Of a DNA stretch of 12,908 nt, positions 1-6,944 are shown in pieces (position 1 is the first letter of the stretch; every line of letters starts with the position of its first letter). Both the position numbers and the translations under genes were made by a program. The stretch covers positions 1 through 12,908 of the forward strand of contig DAOVZP010000008.1 in assembly GCA_030635045.1 (NCBI GenBank). The letters are read 5' to 3'. This stretch comes from Bacteroidota bacterium (GTDB lineage Bacteria; Bacteroidota; Bacteroidia; Bacteroidales; B18-G4). The notes below the pieces were generated by a model. The model did not search any database, was not told the origin of the DNA, and saw nothing but the letters and a program-made list of their open reading frames with translations.

Positions 1-18
1 TCCCTAAAATCATATGCT

Positions 19-951
19 ATGAAACAGTTATTTATGCTAATTTTTTGCATTTCCCTTGGATATACGAATGCCCAGGAAACAGTCACCCTATTCATCGAAG
101 ATGGCAATGATGACGCCTGGCAATTGTTTAATGATTATACGACGCCAACCGGAGAAATGTTTATTGATCAGGAGCAGCTATCCTTAGGTTTTGATATATG
201 GGGCGGTTCACGGAGACACCATGTCGGGCTCAGGTACCTTAATATACCTATCCTTCCGGGTTCAACCATCACCTCTGCATATATACAGTTCACATCGCTC
301 AATGCAAATCAAAAATCTGATAAAGTATATGTAAGATGTGAAAAAAATCCCAGTCCTTCGGCTTTTACTACCGAGGATTATAATATCTCCAGCCGTGTAC
401 GCGGCGACACCTTTGTTGAATGGCACATACCTGAGTGGCAAGAGTTCATCCCGGGGCCGGCACAAAAAACATCAAATTTGAAATTGATCGTCCAGGAGGC
501 AATTGATCATCCCGAATGGGTAGAAAATAAACCCATTGTATTCTTATTTTTGGGTTTGTATATTATTTATGGTCCTGACACAGTACTGCCCAGACAAGCC
601 TGTTCCTGGGATTATATGGGGGAAATGTATGCACCTTTCCTGACAATTACCTATTATGAGCCTGCCTCTATAGGAGAATTGGGTGTGGAAAATAGAATGA
701 GCGTTTTTCCTAACCCTGCGTCTGATAAATTTACTGTTTCATTCATTGATCTGTTGGCGGGTTATTATGATATCTGCTTATTTGATCTTTACGGCAAAGA
801 AGCATGTAAAGTTCATGAAGGCCGGCTGGGCCATGGCGATTATAAATTCAAGCTGTCGGCAGCTGGGTTAAACCTTCAGCCAGGTGTTTATTTCGTTTCA
901 CTAAGTGGAGAAACAGGCAATATGGTCCGAAAGATCGTTGTTAAAGATTAA
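19..951 (+). CDS. Secreted T9SS cargo protein with DNRLRE-like jelly-roll body
   Basis: The product is 310 aa. It begins with a typical signal peptide (MKQLFMLIFCISLGYTNA, cleavage probable before QE). Residues about 20-215 form a beta-rich body that includes the stretch VGLRYLNIPILPGSTITSAY, which resembles DNRLRE/CBM96-type domains found in secreted cell-surface or carbohydrate-linked proteins. Residues about 225-310 are a T9SS type A sorting domain: a MSVFPNPASDKF start, a YDICLFDLYGKE strand, a PGVYFVSL strand and a basic KIVVKD end. The protein is therefore expected to cross the outer membrane through the Por system and be released or anchored on the surface. The ATG at 19 is the only start that gives a signal peptide; only 18 bp lie upstream, so its promoter is outside the window. 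It ends one base from the convergent gene's stop codon. The T9SS assignment is firm; the DNRLRE call is tentative and no substrate can be named. Confidence 0.8.
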   Translation: MKQLFMLIFCISLGYTNAQETVTLFIEDGNDDAWQLFNDYTTPTGEMFIDQEQLSLGFDIWGGSRRHHVGLRYLNIPILPGSTITSAYIQFTSLNANQKSDKVYVRCEKNPSPSAFTTEDYNISSRVRGDTFVEWHIPEWQEFIPGPAQKTSNLKLIVQEAIDHPEWVENKPIVFLFLGLYIIYGPDTVLPRQACSWDYMGEMYAPFLTITYYEPASIGELGVENRMSVFPNPASDKFTVSFIDLLAGYYDICLFDLYGKEACKVHEGRLGHGDYKFKLSAAGLNLQPGVYFVSLSGETGNMVRKIVVKD

Positions 952-952
952 G

Positions 953-3900
953 CTACTCTTTAATTACTTTCACATTGTAGACAATGCCATTGGAATCTAT
1001 TAGTTGTATGAAATAAATCCCAGGTGTATAAGACCCAAGATCAAAGTAATGATCTCTAACTCCTTTCTCAATATTCCCCTTTTCGCTGATCTGCCCTGAG
1101 GTATTATAAATATTGTATATAAAAGACGCATCAGCAGGCAGTGAAAGGCAAACCATTCCACTGCTTGGAACAGGAAAAGCCTTGATTTCCTGCCGCGAAT
1201 ATTCTGTGGAGGTGCCATAAGTAAGATCGGTACAACCTACCATACTGAATTCTGCTGCAGAAGCCCATGCATTCCCATTTACTTCTGACAGCGCGAGTAC
1301 ACGAAAGTACTTACCGATAATACCTTCAGGAAAGCTGATACTCTGTGGTGATGATGTGTTTTCCCATGTGCCAACACTTACTGCTTCACCCCAGTTAAAC
1401 TGATCTTCACTCAAGTAGAGTTCATAGTCTTTGATTCTTCCATTGACGCCGTCCTGTCGCGTGAGGTAAGTAAAACTGAAGATTCTGTATGTTTCACCCA
1501 GATCGACCTGGATCTCGTGCGGGTAAGGATCACTTCCGGTACTCCACCGGGTATGCCAGATGGTTTCAGGGTCATCATCAAAACTCATGATCGCTAAACC
1601 GGGATAATTGATCTCTTCACTGTCGACATACAACAATTCCCAAATTTCCTTGGGGAGTTCTGCCGGATTGCTGCAATCTTCTATCGAGGGACAGGTAGTA
1701 GTTGTGATCATATCCGGGATGGTTTTGCTATAAGTCTCGCCACCTTTTTCAACGCTAAGCGTAACGGTGTATGTTCCCGGATTGCCCAGCACGACCCTTG
1801 GGTTTCTCATATTGGCATTTTCAATGTAAACCGGTTCAGGTGTGATATCCCATGTCCAGGCGGCACCATCATGGTTCAGGATGCTGTGATCCTCGAAAAA
1901 CAGGGTGTCCAGCATACAATTAAAGTGAGGCCGTTCTACCCAGGGGTTGATGATGGGTTCGAATTCCGGCTCCTTCAATGTAGATTCCCAGATCCCAGCA
2001 TTACCTGCAACCCTTATCTTTCCATCTCTGAAAAAGGGCATTGCAAGGTTCACCGACATCCCGGCAGGATAATCGGTATCGAAAGTGGCCCAGTCATCCA
2101 TCCCTTCGGTGCGGTAAAAAACGCCGGCTACTGATCCGCCCCGGGAAGTTGTAAATAAGTATATGATCTCAGACTGATTGTCATAAGGTTGTACACAAAT
2201 GCATTTTGTATATTCAGAAAGCGTGCCGGTCCAGTCTTCCCAGCTGTCGCCGCCATCTTCAGAGCGGAATATCTTGCCTATATCGGCCGACCAGGTGCCA
2301 TTCTGTAAACAGGCGTAGACAAGATCTTCATCATAGGGTGAGATGGCAAAGAATAATTTTCCTTTCCAGTAATTTGTTCCGTATGGACTGTTGCACAAGG
2401 CGGGTTTTAGTGTCCAGCTAAGGCCTCCGTCTTCACTTTTGTATAATCCTTTGTTGATCACATCTGCATAAAAAACAAGTGGATTGCTATAGCTGATCTG
2501 CAGGTATCGTACTTTATCAGGGAATGAATGCAAAAGTTCATATGTTATTCCCATATCGGTACTCTTCCAGAATCCGGTACCCTCTCCAAGATAAAAGGTG
2601 CCATAATAGTTAGGATGTGTTACAAGGTTTCCGCGCCTGCCGCCATATTCATCCATATTGGGATATTTGCTGAAGATAAAGCGGCCTTCAGGAGCAGCCT
2701 CTGCCGTTGGAGGAAGGATCCATCCATTGCCCAGGTCATTGAAGGCGGCATGCCTGCTTCTGCCCTGAACCACCCATCCGGTTGGCGATTCGGCCCCGCC
2801 CATGCGCAATGCTTTGGGCTGGTAAAAATCGGCAATGGCTGTATTTCCGTTATGGTAGCGTCCTCCAACAACAATATCTTCATTCCAGCCCTGGTCAAAA
2901 CCCCACATATCGGAACCAATCAGCCCATTGGTGCGAACATGGTAATTCGATTGCAATAAAAAGTTATCTGTTGTGAAATTCATTCCCCCGTCGGTCGACA
3001 CCCACGTATTTCCGTCAGGGAGCATTTTTATATCCTGAATATCCGGATGAATACTGAAATTGCCATAATAACCTCCGACAGCAGAGAATGTGCTGCCTCC
3101 GTTTACTGATTTGAAAAGTGTTGTGGTTCCTACCAGGATAATATTCGGATCAAGAGGAGATACATCCAGCACAAGGTCGAAATAGCCCTGACCGTTGTTC
3201 ATTCCAAAAGCGGATGTTTGCCCGGTGGCAAGAAGATCCCATGACCAGTTACCGTTATCAAGATTACCCCTGTAGAGGTAAGGTGTGTTATCTGAGCTCA
3301 GCATAATAACGAATAGCATATCAGGAATGGCAGGACTTACAGCCAGCAAGCCACCGCTTGACTCGATCACGGATGAAGGAAATGAAGGCTCAAGGCTGAA
3401 GCTCTGGCCTCCGTCGCTTGAAACGGCAAGTGCAAAATTGCTCCCACTTTTAGTCAGTGCATAAACAATGTTATGATCATCGGGTTTGATATCCACATCC
3501 CAGGAAGTGCCGGCCCATTTTTCCGTCCAGGTATTTCCACCATCCGTGCTGAGGTGGACTCCGTTTGATGAAGAAGAAAATATTTTTTGGGGATTATCAT
3601 CATCAATTTTAAGCCTGTTTGCATAAAACTGTTCTCCGCTTTGTAAAAGGGGAAGCCAGTTCAATCCGCCATCAAGGCTTCTGTGTACCTGGTTTCCTGC
3701 CGATACATAAACAATATCAGGGTTTCCGGGGTGAATGGCAACGGCAGTAACACCTCCCCCAAATGGATATTCCGGCGACAGTAATTGCCATTGAACTCCG
3801 GCATCAGAGGTCTTATTGACATATCCGGTTTCTGTTCCGCAATATAAAATGTTATTATCAGAAGCAGCTACATCAAAAGAATATACATTAACCTGCCAGG

Positions 3901-4375
3901 GGCAAGACAGAGGATCGTTTGCCGACCCCGATTCATTAAGCCAGAATGTTTCTTTTGGCCCGAGAAAAGACCAGTTTGCCTCATCTCTTGCATTAGCTGT
4001 GTTTCTTGCATCCATCCGGGCCTTATTCAAATTTTTATAATAAGCAGGGAGGTCAGGAAGAAGGATGTTTCCGTTCGGCTGGGCATAGGGACCAACAGCC
4101 CGGCTCCAGAGTTTGAAATAACGGGTCAATGGATCTTTAATATTACCATACTCCTGAATATAGGATTCATATTTATCGGCAACATCTTCAAAATTGACAG
4201 GATATTCATAAAGCATTTTCCCCCAATCGGGATAATTTTGATCAAAGGCCGGCTTGTACGCACGGATAAGGCCGGGGAAATAATCATATGGAGTATACAT
4301 GCTTTGAGCTGATATTCCTAAGCATATGATGGTCAGAATGATGGTACTTAAAGATCTGTAAATTAAACTCTTCAT
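953..4375 (-). CDS. Large secreted T9SS cargo protein: Asp-box beta-propeller, PKD-like and F5/8-type-C-like domains
   Basis: The chosen start is the ATG at 4373-4375, giving 1140 aa. The reading frame extends to a TTG at 4402, but that TTG lies inside a predicted -7 promoter box and would spoil the signal peptide (MKSLIYRSLSTIILTIICLG, then ISAQ). At least nine Asp-box/BNR motifs lie between about residues 190 and 710, for example SLDGGLNW, STDGGNTW, SSDGGQSF, STDGGMNF, SEDGGLSW and SEDGGDSW, so this part is a VPS10/sortilin-like or sialidase-like propeller. A PKD-like beta-sandwich (about 815-895, with PGTYTVTLSV) follows. Next comes a discoidin (F5/8 type C)-like domain (about 905-1045, with HEIQVDLG and GKYFRVLAL), and finally a T9SS sorting domain (about 1060-1140, AFPVPSSG through PGIYFIQL to KVIKE). 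It is probably a surface adhesin or glycan-binding protein. No sialidase catalytic set was identified, so no enzyme activity is assigned. Confidence 0.85.
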   Translation of the reverse strand: MKSLIYRSLSTIILTIICLGISAQSMYTPYDYFPGLIRAYKPAFDQNYPDWGKMLYEYPVNFEDVADKYESYIQEYGNIKDPLTRYFKLWSRAVGPYAQPNGNILLPDLPAYYKNLNKARMDARNTANARDEANWSFLGPKETFWLNESGSANDPLSCPWQVNVYSFDVAASDNNILYCGTETGYVNKTSDAGVQWQLLSPEYPFGGGVTAVAIHPGNPDIVYVSAGNQVHRSLDGGLNWLPLLQSGEQFYANRLKIDDDNPQKIFSSSSNGVHLSTDGGNTWTEKWAGTSWDVDIKPDDHNIVYALTKSGSNFALAVSSDGGQSFSLEPSFPSSVIESSGGLLAVSPAIPDMLFVIMLSSDNTPYLYRGNLDNGNWSWDLLATGQTSAFGMNNGQGYFDLVLDVSPLDPNIILVGTTTLFKSVNGGSTFSAVGGYYGNFSIHPDIQDIKMLPDGNTWVSTDGGMNFTTDNFLLQSNYHVRTNGLIGSDMWGFDQGWNEDIVVGGRYHNGNTAIADFYQPKALRMGGAESPTGWVVQGRSRHAAFNDLGNGWILPPTAEAAPEGRFIFSKYPNMDEYGGRRGNLVTHPNYYGTFYLGEGTGFWKSTDMGITYELLHSFPDKVRYLQISYSNPLVFYADVINKGLYKSEDGGLSWTLKPALCNSPYGTNYWKGKLFFAISPYDEDLVYACLQNGTWSADIGKIFRSEDGGDSWEDWTGTLSEYTKCICVQPYDNQSEIIYLFTTSRGGSVAGVFYRTEGMDDWATFDTDYPAGMSVNLAMPFFRDGKIRVAGNAGIWESTLKEPEFEPIINPWVERPHFNCMLDTLFFEDHSILNHDGAAWTWDITPEPVYIENANMRNPRVVLGNPGTYTVTLSVEKGGETYSKTIPDMITTTTCPSIEDCSNPAELPKEIWELLYVDSEEINYPGLAIMSFDDDPETIWHTRWSTGSDPYPHEIQVDLGETYRIFSFTYLTRQDGVNGRIKDYELYLSEDQFNWGEAVSVGTWENTSSPQSISFPEGIIGKYFRVLALSEVNGNAWASAAEFSMVGCTDLTYGTSTEYSRQEIKAFPVPSSGMVCLSLPADASFIYNIYNTSGQISEKGNIEKGVRDHYFDLGSYTPGIYFIQLIDSNGIVYNVKVIKE

Positions 4376-4399
4376 GAAGGGTGTATTAGAATTATGATC

Positions 4400-4407
4400 C
4401 AAAAGTA
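4400..4407 (-). promoter_or_regulatory. Predicted Bacteroidota -7 box for the large T9SS gene
   Basis: On the minus strand this reads TACTTTTG, an exact match to the Bacteroidota -7 consensus TAnnTTTG. It lies 24 bp upstream of the ATG at 4375. The -33 region (TTAC rather than TTTG) is weak. A transcript starting a few bases downstream would exclude the TTG at 4402 as a start codon. Confidence 0.5.
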
Positions 4408-4877
4408 ATTTATTTACCCGAGCTGGTAAGCTAGTTGAGGGGCATTTCCTTTGTACATGGTAGGATTATTATATCGTATAATAGTCCTTTCAGTGCTTTT
4501 ATTTTCATTTTATTTAAGCGCAATTGTCCGATTTCTGACTGCCTGCCGTATCGATTTGTCGATGTGGATGAATTTATGGGATATATTCAGCTCTGACGCC
4601 CGGTATAGTGTAATTTCCTGGCATAGAGCATATTTAACTTAAATTCACATTATACATTATTTAGTTACAAAACATTTTATCATTTAACATGTGGCCAGCT
4701 TCACATTATAAAGTATATAAGAACACATTTGCGATTGCAAAGCGATACTATTTGAGGTATACAACTGCACTGTAATTTATAATATACTCCACTTCAATTT
4801 CCTTTTTCGGCATATTCACTTCAGTTATATTTGTTAAATAATTAACAGTAGGAATTTAACAACTAAATTATTCAATC
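4408..4877. other. Divergent intergenic region, no convincing gene
   Basis: About 470 bp of AT-rich DNA separates the secreted-protein gene from the redox operon. It holds the outward promoters of both. It also holds an 11-bp direct repeat TTCACATTATA (4644-4654 and 4700-4710) and a small dyad TTTGC-GATT-GCAAA (4728-4741) with 5-N4-5 spacing. The only open frame (TTG at 4451 or ATG at 4457, to 4642) lacks initiation signals and recognisable similarity. No RNA gene was recognised. Confidence 0.6.
4826..4833 (+). promoter_or_regulatory. Predicted Bacteroidota -7 promoter box for the TusA/Qmo-like operon
   Basis: The sequence TATATTTG exactly fits TAnnTTTG. A T-rich stretch at 4803-4807 (TTTTT), about 18 bp upstream, is a weak stand-in for the -33 TTTG box. 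Transcription would start near 4838-4841, leaving a leader of about 40 nt before the ATG at 4878. This is the best promoter candidate for the operon, though it is judged by consensus only. Confidence 0.5.
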
Positions 4878-5129
4878 ATGACAACAGACGAATTAGTAAA
4901 AATTGATGCTGACAAAGTAGTTGATGCAAGGGGTACAGCATGCCCGGGTCCGTTACTGGCTGCAAAAAAAGCTATTGGAGAATTAAAATCAGGTGAAATA
5001 ATGGAAATACTGTCAGCTGATGAAGGAACCAGGAGGGATGTCCCGAAATGGGCAAATAAAAAGGGTCATGAATATCTTGGCACTATGGAAGATTCCGGGT
5101 TTTTTAGAATTTATTTAAAGAAGGCTTAA
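4878..5129 (+). CDS. tusA: TusA/SirA-family sulfur carrier protein
   Basis: An 83-aa protein of normal length for TusA-like carriers. It has the family signature DARGTACPGPLL, in which Cys22 of the CPGP motif is the residue that carries persulfide sulfur in characterised TusA proteins. A second half with LSADEGTRRDVPKWANKKGH matches the TusA beta-alpha-beta core. It is expected in the cytoplasm, passing sulfane sulfur from rhodanese or DsrE-type donors to an acceptor. It is the first gene of the redox operon, 109 bp ahead of the MvhD-like gene and all on the same strand, which suggests the Qmo-like complex or its partner works with TusA-bound sulfur. YedF-type selenium-associated proteins share this fold, but they usually carry a fused DsrE-like domain that is absent here. 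The ATG at 4878 is the only sensible start; no Shine-Dalgarno is visible, as is usual in Bacteroidota. Confidence 0.9.
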   Translation: MTTDELVKIDADKVVDARGTACPGPLLAAKKAIGELKSGEIMEILSADEGTRRDVPKWANKKGHEYLGTMEDSGFFRIYLKKA

Positions 5130-5144
5130 GGAAAACGGATGGGT

Positions 5145-5169
5145 GTTTGGTGATTAATAATCACTGAAC
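5145..5169. repeat. Inverted repeat between tusA and the mvhD-like gene
   Basis: The core GTGATTA-A-TAATCAC (5150-5164) is a perfect 7-bp dyad. The outer bases can extend it to about 12 pairs with two G-U wobbles. It sits 15 bp after the tusA stop codon. As RNA the loop is too tight for a good hairpin and no T-run follows, so a protein-binding site or an mRNA processing point fits better than a terminator. Confidence 0.35.
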
Positions 5170-5238
5170 TACATATTATAGTAGGCTTTAGATCAAATCT
5201 ACATTTAATATTGAGTTAAGCATTTAAATGTTACGATA

Positions 5239-5628
5239 ATGGAAAAAAAAGCTCCTAAAATTTTAGTTTTTTCTACAGAAAAAATTTCTGATCCGGCAAT
5301 TGACCTTGCCGGCTTACTGAAATTGCATTATCCACCTATTGTTTTAACAATGGAAGTCCCTTGTTCCAGCGCAGTAAAACCAAAGTGGATCCTGCATGCA
5401 TTTGATCAGGGCTTTGATGGCGTTTTTATTGCGGCCGACGGAACAGATTGCTCTTATGATGAATCATGTACTGAAAAAACAGGGCAAATAATTTCACAAA
5501 CGCATGAGTTGATGAAAGAAAAAGGAATACTGCCTGAAAAATTAAAAATGGCAGCAATCTGTTCGGTCTGCGCCGAATCTTTTGTTAAGCAAATGAATGT
5601 TTTTGCAGATCAATTATCTGAACAATAA
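5239..5628 (+). CDS. mvhD: Stand-alone MvhD-like [2Fe-2S] electron-transfer protein (hydrogenase iron-sulfur subunit family)
   Basis: A 129-aa protein matching the MvhD/FrhD-type family (hydrogenase delta subunit). Family landmarks are VPCSSAVKPKWILHAFDQGF followed by DGVFIAA, the GTDCSY element, and a C-terminal AAICSVCAESFVK stretch that aligns with the family's WISAxEGxxF segment. Cysteines lie at 42, 71, 77, 108 and 111. In the known MvhAGD-HdrABC complex this protein shuttles electrons to HdrA, and in QmoB the same domain is fused to the C-terminus of an HdrA. Here it is a separate gene just 12 bp upstream of the QmoA-like gene, so it probably docks on one of the two HdrA subunits. The usual first Cys of the GCxxxxCxY motif appears absent (AADGTDCSY), which may alter cluster ligation. 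No hydrogenase genes are nearby, so a redox relay role is preferred over hydrogenase association. Confidence 0.8.
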   Translation: MEKKAPKILVFSTEKISDPAIDLAGLLKLHYPPIVLTMEVPCSSAVKPKWILHAFDQGFDGVFIAADGTDCSYDESCTEKTGQIISQTHELMKEKGILPEKLKMAAICSVCAESFVKQMNVFADQLSEQ

Positions 5629-5640
5629 AAATTTATTGAT

Positions 5641-6933
5641 GTGGAGCAACAAAACGAATTATCCTTTGATACACTTGTAATAGGTGGAGGAATAGCCGGG
5701 TCCGAAGCAGCTATTAACCTGGCCAATTTGGATTATAAGGTCATCCTTGTTGAAAAAGACCTCTCGCTGGGCGGGAAAATGATACACTTAAGCAAGGTAT
5801 TTCCTACCCTTGATTGCTCTGCTTGTATCACAACCCCAAAAGTATCCGAAACTATCAGGCATCCGAATATTACAATCTATACTTATAGTGAAGTTAAAAA
5901 CATTGTAAAAGTTTCAGATAAAAAATTTACTGCAACACTCGTCAAAAAGCCAAGGTACGTTAATGAAGACCTGTGTACCGGATGCCAGGAATGTGAAGAC
6001 AAATGTCCTGTTGTGGTTAAAGATCAGTATCAATATGATCTGGTTGGACGGAAAGCTGTGTATGTTCCTTTTAGTATTGCCAATCCACGGGTTGTCAATA
6101 TCGATATCGAGAATTGCATTCTTTGCGGAATATGTGAAAAAGTGTGTCCGGTCGATGCCATTGATTTTACACAGGAAGCTGTGGAAATTCCTTTAACCGT
6201 GAAATCGGTCATTATTGCTACCGGTTTTGAGCTTTTTGACCCTACCCAGATATTAAGATATGGATTCGGTAAATTTAAGAATGTTGTTACTGCTATGCAG
6301 ATGGAAAGGCAACTGGTGCCAACAAGGCCATATAATTCAGTGTTAAGGCCGAAAGATGGCAAAATGCCTGATAATATAGCATATATACTATGTACCGGAT
6401 CAAGAGATGAAACGGTTGGCAACCCGATATGCTCACAAATATGTTGCATGTATTCTGTAAAACAGGCCCAGCTGCTGCTGGGAGCTTTGCCCATGGCGGA
6501 TGTGAGTATTTATTGTATGGATATAAGGGCTTTTGGCAAAGGCTTTTGTGAGTTTTATCAGCAGTCTATTGGCATGGGTGTGGAGTTTCATAAGGGTAAA
6601 GTGGCAAAGGTCACAGAAAAAGAAAACGGAAACCTGATCCTCCGGTATGAGAATATAGAAAATGGGAAAATAACAGAAGTTGAACACGACCTTGTTGTAT
6701 TGTCCATAGGGGTATTGCCTAACCCTGAGGCTAAACTCTTGTTTAACAGCCCGGTAATCGAATCAGACGAGTTTAATTATATAAAGCAAACGGATGAACT
6801 GGTATGTCCGCCACAAACAAATATTGAAGGGGTTTATGTAGCGGGGACTTCTTCAGGCCCGATGGATATTCCCGATTCAATACTTTCGGCCGGAGCGGCG
6901 TCGGCCTGCTCGGCAAATTATATAAGAAATTGA
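5641..6933 (+). CDS. hdrA: QmoA-like short HdrA: FAD and ferredoxin-domain oxidoreductase
   Basis: A 430-aa flavoprotein of the HdrA/QmoA family. It opens directly with the FAD Rossmann motif GGGIAGSEAA (about residues 15-24). The HdrA-specific TLDCSACITTPK follows, with Cys59 and Cys62. An inserted ferredoxin domain has two complete [4Fe-4S] motifs, CTGCQECEDKCP (Cys112, 115, 118, 122) and CILCGICEKVCP (Cys159, 162, 165, 169). The conserved HdrA elements CTGSRD and CSQICCMYSVKQAQ (residues 251-276) come next, then the second flavin-domain half ending in VYVAGTSSGPMDIPDSI. It lacks the N-terminal and C-terminal extensions of full HdrA, which fits QmoA. The start is a GTG at 5641; the overlapping ATG at 5639 is out of frame. 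It lies 12 bp after the mvhD-like gene and 11 bp before the next HdrA, so the three are probably co-translated. The product is expected to be cytoplasmic, in complex with the membrane subunit encoded downstream. Confidence 0.85.
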   Translation: MEQQNELSFDTLVIGGGIAGSEAAINLANLDYKVILVEKDLSLGGKMIHLSKVFPTLDCSACITTPKVSETIRHPNITIYTYSEVKNIVKVSDKKFTATLVKKPRYVNEDLCTGCQECEDKCPVVVKDQYQYDLVGRKAVYVPFSIANPRVVNIDIENCILCGICEKVCPVDAIDFTQEAVEIPLTVKSVIIATGFELFDPTQILRYGFGKFKNVVTAMQMERQLVPTRPYNSVLRPKDGKMPDNIAYILCTGSRDETVGNPICSQICCMYSVKQAQLLLGALPMADVSIYCMDIRAFGKGFCEFYQQSIGMGVEFHKGKVAKVTEKENGNLILRYENIENGKITEVEHDLVVLSIGVLPNPEAKLLFNSPVIESDEFNYIKQTDELVCPPQTNIEGVYVAGTSSGPMDIPDSILSAGAASACSANYIRN

Positions 6934-6938
6934 AAGGA
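6933..6938 (+). promoter_or_regulatory. Shine-Dalgarno-like site that fixes the second HdrA start
   Basis: AAAGGA overlaps the QmoA-like stop codon and lies 6 nt before the ATG at 6945. This favours that ATG over the upstream TTG at 6930. It is one of very few Shine-Dalgarno-like sequences in the window. Confidence 0.5.
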
Positions 6939-6944
6939 AACGCA

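Noticed and set aside
2528..2959. 143-aa frame and several other frames opposite the large T9SS gene
   Set aside because: They lie inside a long gene with clear domains on the other strand, and their products show no coherent domain or signal peptide.
4451..4642. Hydrophobic 63-aa open frame in the divergent intergenic region
   Set aside because: It opens with a TTG or an internal ATG, has no promoter or ribosome-binding context, no recognised family and a composition like translated AT-rich DNA.
5200..5207. Possible -7 box TACATTTA before the mvhD-like gene
   Set aside because: The last base departs from TAnnTTTG and no -33 element is visible; co-transcription with tusA is simpler.
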